A DNA stretch of 64,000 nt, from the NCBI RefSeq assembly GCF_018446385.1, contig NC_055986.1:104813344-104877343 (forward strand), in the 5' to 3' direction. Made by a program: the position numbers and the translations under genes. Numbering within the stretch: the first letter of the stretch is position 1; each line of letters starts with the position of its first letter. The DNA is from Zingiber officinale (Eukaryota > Streptophyta > Magnoliopsida > Zingiberales > Zingiberaceae). Under the pieces are notes generated by a model. That model made no database searches and was not told the DNA's origin. It saw only the letters and a list, made by a program, of their open reading frames with translations. Below are positions 58,041 to 64,000 of the stretch, piece after piece.

Positions 58041-60851
58041 CTATTTTTCTTAATTTATTTTCCGTTGCATACTCATTTTAAAAAATCGATTTTTTTTTAA
58101 AATACGCGTGATTATAATGTATAACTTAGGGTCCCTTCTGCGAATGAACCTCCAATACCAAGTTCATATTGGGATCGCAATTTTTATATAGATGTAGATG
58201 ATCTAACCAAGGTTATCAGGATCTGCTGCCAATGAAGACGGTGAGGGATTCATAGTGATCCCAACAGAGGATCATAATATCATACAATTTTATACTTAAC
58301 ACTAATATATTTGTATATACAATTATGAACATCAAGCTTTACAGTATGAATATCCATGCAAATATATAAAGTTATGACAACATTATTGAGATTGAGATCC
58401 TACCTAGGAACATGACAAGGGAACATAGATTGGATTATAAATTTATAAGATTTCAATTTGGGGCATAGGACCATAATTTTCCAAGGCCTAAGGTGCAGAA
58501 TACAATCTTGAGTCTTGACAATCATGAACCTAACAATTAACACAGGCATTAAGAGACAAAGGAAGCAATAAAAATGGTGTATAACCATAACAAGAAGCAA
58601 CTATTGGTGATGTTGTCCTAGATCTTCTGCTTATTTCCTCACATCTCATCATTATACTCAGGTATCCCCCTAAAGACAAAATCAGAAAAATCTTAACATA
58701 CCCAATTAGTAATTTCCTGTTTGTGTTTCTATAGCAGTCTAGCTCAAACAAAACCTTTTAGCTATCTATCTTGAGAACAGGACAGTTTGTATGCTATAAT
58801 AAGAATATTCATTTAAAATATCATTTGGTAGAATACATGAATAAGTTTACCTCAAAGATTTCTTACTCTTGACAAGGGGCAGCAAAAATTTGACAAGGAT
58901 ATTCAAAATTTGACACTTCCAAATTTTCAAGTTCAAGTCAATTGTAACAGTTTATTGGGTATTCTTGGTTGACCCACAAATGGAGGGGTTGTGCTTGGTT
59001 AAATGGGACCCACAAATGACAATGGATTCCACCAAGTTGGATCATGTTAAGTAGCCTTGAGCTATGCATTAAATGGGTTAAACAGATTTATGCTTTACCT
59101 CTTGCACGGATTTTTTATTTTTGCTGTGAACACAATTTAATCAAATGGATCATAATTGAAACTAACTATTTGCTGTGTATAAATGATCTCACAATCTGAA
59201 TTGTGACGTCTACTTGTAGTTGGAACATAAAAACCACTAAATTTTATTATTGGTTCGAAACAAAAGAAACAAAAATAGTGGAAATAGTAAAGTTCTAATT
59301 GGTTCTGAAAGATTGTTTTATGCAATTGCTAGAGAACAAAAGCTGCATACGAGAGTGAAAATTAGTTTGTTTTGTTTTAGCATTGTTGTTAATCCTAGTT
59401 GAGACAAATAGGAGTTGATAATGTAGACTAATGCAAGGTTTGTTGGGGGCAGATGTTTGACAAAGTTTAGAAGATCGCGTATGAGAATCCAAATACGTAT
59501 ATACCAGGTTTCTTCCAATCAGACTAATTGCTACTCCCCACAAGTGTCTGACGACTGGATCTGTTTTCTCTCGCACTTCTGTTGTGTCGATCAATCATGG
59601 AAGAAAGTGACCCAAATAAGTGACGAGAAAAATACATTGAAGACTTTTGGATTGAGATATTGTAGTTAACATTCAACAAAGTAACATCTGTTGAGGAAAT
59701 GTATATTGCACGTCAGTTCTCTCTGTATTGACTGAAATCATTTTAAATTTGATTGAGACCGATTCTGAAAGATCTCAAGTAACTTAAGACAAACAAACTG
59801 TACAAAATGAACATCTAATTTTTGGTATTTACTAAAATGGTGTATTTGATGTCTAAGATACTCCTTCGTTCACTAGTCTTTAAATTTTTTTAAACCTAAA
59901 TTGAATTCGAAAATCTCTTTTTCCTTCTCTTTGCCGGTAAACCATGAACCTTCCCTGACCATGTTATTTTAGTTAAAAATTGTAATTTAAAGTAAGTTTT
60001 TGTTCACGATGTCTATAAAAATGATCTTACGAGGATTTAAGATTTAAATGATCTTTTAGAAGAGAGGTACACTAATAAAAAAGTATAAAGGCACGCATTT
60101 TTAATAAAAATAAATAAATTTCAAATTTTACCTAAATAATTGAGATTGATATTGAGTGCTTTTAGAGATACGTTGCAATAAATGAAACAATTAAAAAAAG
60201 TTTAAAGAGATAAGAGTAAAAAAAAATGAATTGATTTAATAAGAATAATATAGTTGATTTGAATGTACTGATAAAATTTTATATAGTTGATCTTAAATAG
60301 TTAGGTCATTGATAACTATGGTAATTTAAAAAAACTAATTTAATATAAAGTTTTTTCGCTTTTTATTGTGAAATAAGAATTAATTTGCACTTTAAATTAG
60401 TACTCTAATAATTTTCAAGGTAAAAGAAAGCAATTAATGAATATAATTATTGTGTTAGCTTGCAATGGAGAACAAACCAATGAAAACTTTCACCATGAGT
60501 AACTTAGGGAAGTAGTCCCAGTGTGAGTTAGCCAATAGTCAATCATTCTTTTAGAACAAAAGATGATATTGATCCTCCCAAATGACCTAAAAAAATTATC
60601 GGTCCCATCATAAAATACAGACAGATAAATCACGAAGAATATTTTAACCTCATTCTTGCTACCTATTCTCCTACTCTTATACCATTTAATGGTTTTCAAG
60701 GAATAACTTGGATTCAACAACACCTACAAAATTCAATTACTACACAGCCATTGAGTTTGAGATAAATAATCAATTGATAACTAAACCATGAAATATGTTT
60801 TCAAAATATTTGTGCTAAATCCTATTCAAAACTACCTAATTTTAAGCAGAA
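58041..60851. other. Intergenic DNA between SYS1 and ALG10
   Basis: The two genes converge here. The stretch is AT-rich with several short open frames (for example 59295-59594 minus, 66-99 codons) that show no recognisable domain and poor codon character. The last 150-300 bases before 60852 are probably the ALG10 3' UTR. Nothing else seen. Confidence 0.55.
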
Positions 60852-63453
60852 CTACCATATGAATCTCTGAACACCAGGCTCATGAGCCCAGTGGAAGGGC
60901 TGGAATAAAAACAAGTACATAGTGAAGATATTTACAACAACGTAGAGCGACCAGATAAGTCGTAAATTGCAAATTTTTGGAATAGGGGAGTGAAGTACCA
61001 ATAAGTAGAATGGTATGGTATAATATCTGAACTCGATGAGCGGGGCAGGTACTAGAACAAGTGCAGTAGCAACAACATAAGAGAAAACCCAGATTGTTCT
61101 CTGATTCTTCCCTGTCATATAAAGTGTTCAACGTTTGAAAAAAGTTGCACCATGTGAAATGCTGCTAGGATGAATGGAGCACTCACGTAGTATGCTGACG
61201 ATCGAAAACCAGGAGTAGATATAAAGAGGGATTAGGAGGTACTTAGTTGTCCAGTGAACCTGAATAACCCTCCGCCATATGTAGAAGGTGTAGTGACGGT
61301 TGTCAGCAAGGAGGTATGGATGCGCTATGCTGCATTGGAAAATTGAACTGGGAGCTTGAACTAAATCATGGCTAAATGCTACTAACAAAACTGTTCAGAG
61401 TTACATGCGATTTAATGAGGATAGCCATCAATTTGCAATTAAGGGATATAATTGACAGCACGGTAGTTCTGACTCAATAAATTAGTTAGTTTTTAGGACT
61501 TCCAAATTTTTATTCTCTACAACTTCTCCATGCTGTTGAATCAACCAGTTGGCTGATTACATATTTGAGACCTCAACGAATATACCATGCTGAATAGTAG
61601 ACAACATAGACACTAAAGTTTTACGAGTACCTAAATAAGATTTAACGGTCCTCACCTGAAAAAGTGTACAGCGAAAAATCCAAAGAGAAGAGCCACCATC
61701 AATTGAGAAGAGCGAATAATCTTGTGCATTCTAAAAGATTGAAATAGACTTGCAGCTTGTTCCAAATGCACAGGAACAAGGGCAGCCACAGAACATAGAC
61801 CAAAGTACAACATCTGGGCAAAGTGTAGGGATACTGCATGAGCATCTTTGGCACCTGCATCATTTAAGGTGCACTTTAGGTTTCTCCAAGTATTAACCAC
61901 TAAATTCAGATAGATAAGCTTGCTAATTCTTCAAGTAGTACCAAGAACTATACTCCCATTCCAGATGACAAAAGCCACAAATGCTAACAGCACCAGGGCA
62001 AAGGGGAAAAATGCAATTGAGAGTTCCCATTTCAAGCTCCATAACTTGAAAGTGACATCTAGGATCTCATCAAGAAAACCTATACACAAGTTTAATTAAA
62101 TTGTTAATTTCACCAGATACCAAATGCAGTGCACATGATGAAACATAATCACGAGGTCTCATGAGCTACACAAGCATATTTAAAATAACTACAAAAAGGA
62201 AAAGCATGTGCTAAGTGTCCATTAGTTTGCGAATGATATAAAGCAGAGGAAAAGAATGGGATAATCACAAATTTTATCAGTTAAGATGATAAAACAAGCC
62301 ATGTGTAAATGTCATGAAAGATTCTCTGATATTCAAAATTTATGCAAAGTCTGTTTGCAAAAGACTACCTGGAGAGTTGTGTGGAGAACTGATTCCCTCG
62401 GATGTAGACTCTTGACCATTATAGGAATGCATTCTTCGTTTTCTCAACCCCGAAGATGTTAGACTACTCATATAATGGGTCTGAAGACCATTGTCCTTGA
62501 GCATTATTTTATGTTTGCTTCCCGAAAGAGAATCATTTTCACACGAGTCTTCAATGCAAGTAATAACACCATCCAAAGCAACAAAGAGCATCCATATAAT
62601 ATTTGTTTGTCGAAACAGCGTTGCAATAGCACCAAGCTGTAATATACAAAGTGCCCAAGTAAATGACTATAGAAAGAAGCTAACAACTGTCCATATCTCA
62701 CCTCTATATAAACATAGACAAGATCTATATACAAAAAGCGACTTACTCAAGAAACACATAATATTTCTTCAACATTTGATTTAGCTAAAAAAAAAAACCT
62801 TCACATTAAGCTTTACTTAATCAGATATAATTTTTCAAAAATATCAATTAGGGTGATGAATTGAGGATTAATGTCTCTTATCCAAACAGTATGCAAGTGC
62901 GAAAGAAAGTGTTCTGGTCCTCAACTTCTATCAGATTTTACCAAATCAAACTATGTTACTTTCATAGAAAAAACTAATGCAAAAAATTCTTTGTTGGTGT
63001 GATAAAAAAGGAAGCATCAAAATATGTATCAGAAAAAGAAGAGATGAGCAGCAGCTGAAATTTTGGAACTGAAACTGCATATGAAAATGATAAATTGTTA
63101 ACGTTGCAAGATTACACACCGTAGCACTGAGCCAATAGTGCCTTTTTATACTAGCCAGGTACATTGCAAGGACTGCAGTCAGTGAAGCTACATCGGTGTA
63201 ATACAAAAATGTGAAAAACCAGTGAAGTGGATACAAAGCTAGCACAATTGCATAGGTTGTGGCTCTTTTTTCACCAAGATTAGGTCTTAAATGGATGAGT
63301 AAATCATAAATTATTACAGAGCAGATGATCGCTACAACAGCATTAGTTGATCGGATAATTGAAGTGGAACAAATTGAAGACAATGTCATGGAAGTCTCAG
63401 CAAACCACATAGCTGGGAACAGGGAAGCAACATAGGCCAGTGAAAGGTAGTAC
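60852..63453 (-). CDS. ALG10: ALG10 alpha-1,2-glucosyltransferase (DIE2/ALG10 family), 5' end outside the window
   Basis: ALG10 adds the third, terminal glucose to Glc2Man9GlcNAc2-PP-dolichol in the ER lumen, the signal for efficient transfer by oligosaccharyltransferase. Six exons are seen: 63120-63453, 62369-62636, 61942-62079, 61656-61854, 61187-61329 and 60852-61111. All junctions are GT-AG and in frame. They code for the last 446 residues; the family is a little over 500, so about 60 N-terminal residues lie upstream, beyond 64000. Conserved blocks include YYLSLAYVASLFPAMWFAE, LYPLHWFFTFLYYTDVASL, LFRQTNIIWMLFVALD, FFSIAHPYLLADNRHYTFYI and the C-terminus HEPGVQRFIW. A hydrophilic loop (about 90 residues, Ser/Asn-rich) interrupts the spans in exon 62369-62636. 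Around ten membrane spans. The gene looks intact. Confidence 0.96.
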
Positions 63454-64000
63454 CTGAAAAATCAGAAATTGTCATAACCTAAGCAAAAAATTAGAAAGTG
63501 TTCACTTGATTCATTTGAGCTTACTTTTCCTCAAGTCTATTACTAAAACCAAAAATTCACTGATGCTTCTTCAAAACAAAACATAGAATTCTTAAAGATT
63601 GAATAGAAACCCATTTACATTCACAACCCAACCGAGCCAAAAAAGAACTTGAGGTGTTTTCATGAACTGGTAAATGTATCTTAACACTGAACTAGTTAAC
63701 CTATAGTTTCTGGGCAATCTCTCTAATTTCTCAGTGTGGATTTTCACAAACTGATGAACACATGCTTCTTAATACTAAAAAATTAACATATAGTTTCTGG
63801 ACGATCTCTCCAACTTCTAAGTGTGGGTTAACCAAACCAAGAGAAACAACTCACAGGACCTTAGTAATCATTAATATCAACTTGTACGAAACAGAAAGCA
63901 AATAACCAGAACAACATAAGCAACTCACCTTTACAAACTAGAAAACACAGAAGTTAGAAATGATAAGGAGATAATTTTTCCTCATCAAAACAAGAGCACA
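63454..64000 (-). other. Intron of ALG10
   Basis: The acceptor (tttttcag) at 63454-63461 begins the minus-strand intron. No upstream ALG10 exon (expected MDEIFHVPQAQQYC-like block) was found to the window end. A phrase of about 40 bases (tagtttctgg.cgatctctc.aa) occurs twice, near 63703 and 63790. Confidence 0.7.

Noticed and set aside
59295-59594. A 99-codon minus-strand frame with a protein-like start
   Set aside because: No domain recognised, overlapping alternative frames of equal quality, and no promoter or splice context. Left as intergenic.

Overview
The window is nuclear DNA of a flowering plant. It has spliced genes with GT-AG introns, a eukaryotic tRNA gene, a tRNA-derived SINE, Sirevirus-type Copia and Tekay/Tat-type Gypsy elements, and plant-only genes (OHP2, LOG). 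A monocot is my guess; the sequence does not settle it. All exon borders were placed by eye from splice signals, unbroken reading frame and family resemblance.

Left arm (1-21,000). A decayed Ty3/Gypsy element occupies 1-6050; its usual gag space holds a diverged array of about 60 bp units. After 2.5 kb of AT-rich DNA and a small decayed coding remnant come the genes: a seven-exon LOG cytokinin-activating enzyme (9048-10727, minus); tRNA-Gly(GCC) (11777-11847, minus); a two-exon plant-specific protein of unknown function with upstream ATGs in its leader and a CaaX-like C-terminus (14235-16758, plus); and OHP2, a one-helix light-harvesting-like protein (17439-20430, plus), whose long intron holds a complete SINE with a 13 bp target duplication.

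Centre (21,059-53,750). This is a 33 kb nest of retroelements. The outermost fossil is an old Tat-type Gypsy with a gag-like segment. Inserted in it are (a) a Sirevirus Copia, minus strand, 23172-37121, which holds a young coding-poor Gypsy-like element (27975-32274) with a perfect 5 bp duplication, two large GC-rich tandem arrays and a recurring 8 bp motif; (b) a TRIM, 37233-37840; and (c) a composite of older Sirevirus remains, 39546-52872. One LTR of (c) is interrupted by an Angela-like solo LTR, itself interrupted by a CACTA-like DNA transposon with a ULP1-protease-like exon and by another solo LTR with a perfect duplication. Several of the LTR families carry perfect palindromes near their TATA box.

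Right arm (53,750-64,000). A non-autonomous Harbinger element with a CTCTCTCATC-rich interior is followed by SYS1, a Golgi membrane protein (55690-57764, plus), a short Sirevirus LTR relic, and the 3' six exons of ALG10, the last glucosyltransferase of dolichol-linked oligosaccharide assembly (60852-63453, minus); its 5' end lies outside the window.

The host genes act in unrelated pathways (cytokinin activation, photosystem II assembly, Golgi trafficking, N-glycan precursor synthesis), as expected for a plant chromosome. I saw no operon, CRISPR array or microbial defence system. The most unusual material is the repeat architecture of the young 4.3 kb element and the palindromes shared across LTR families.
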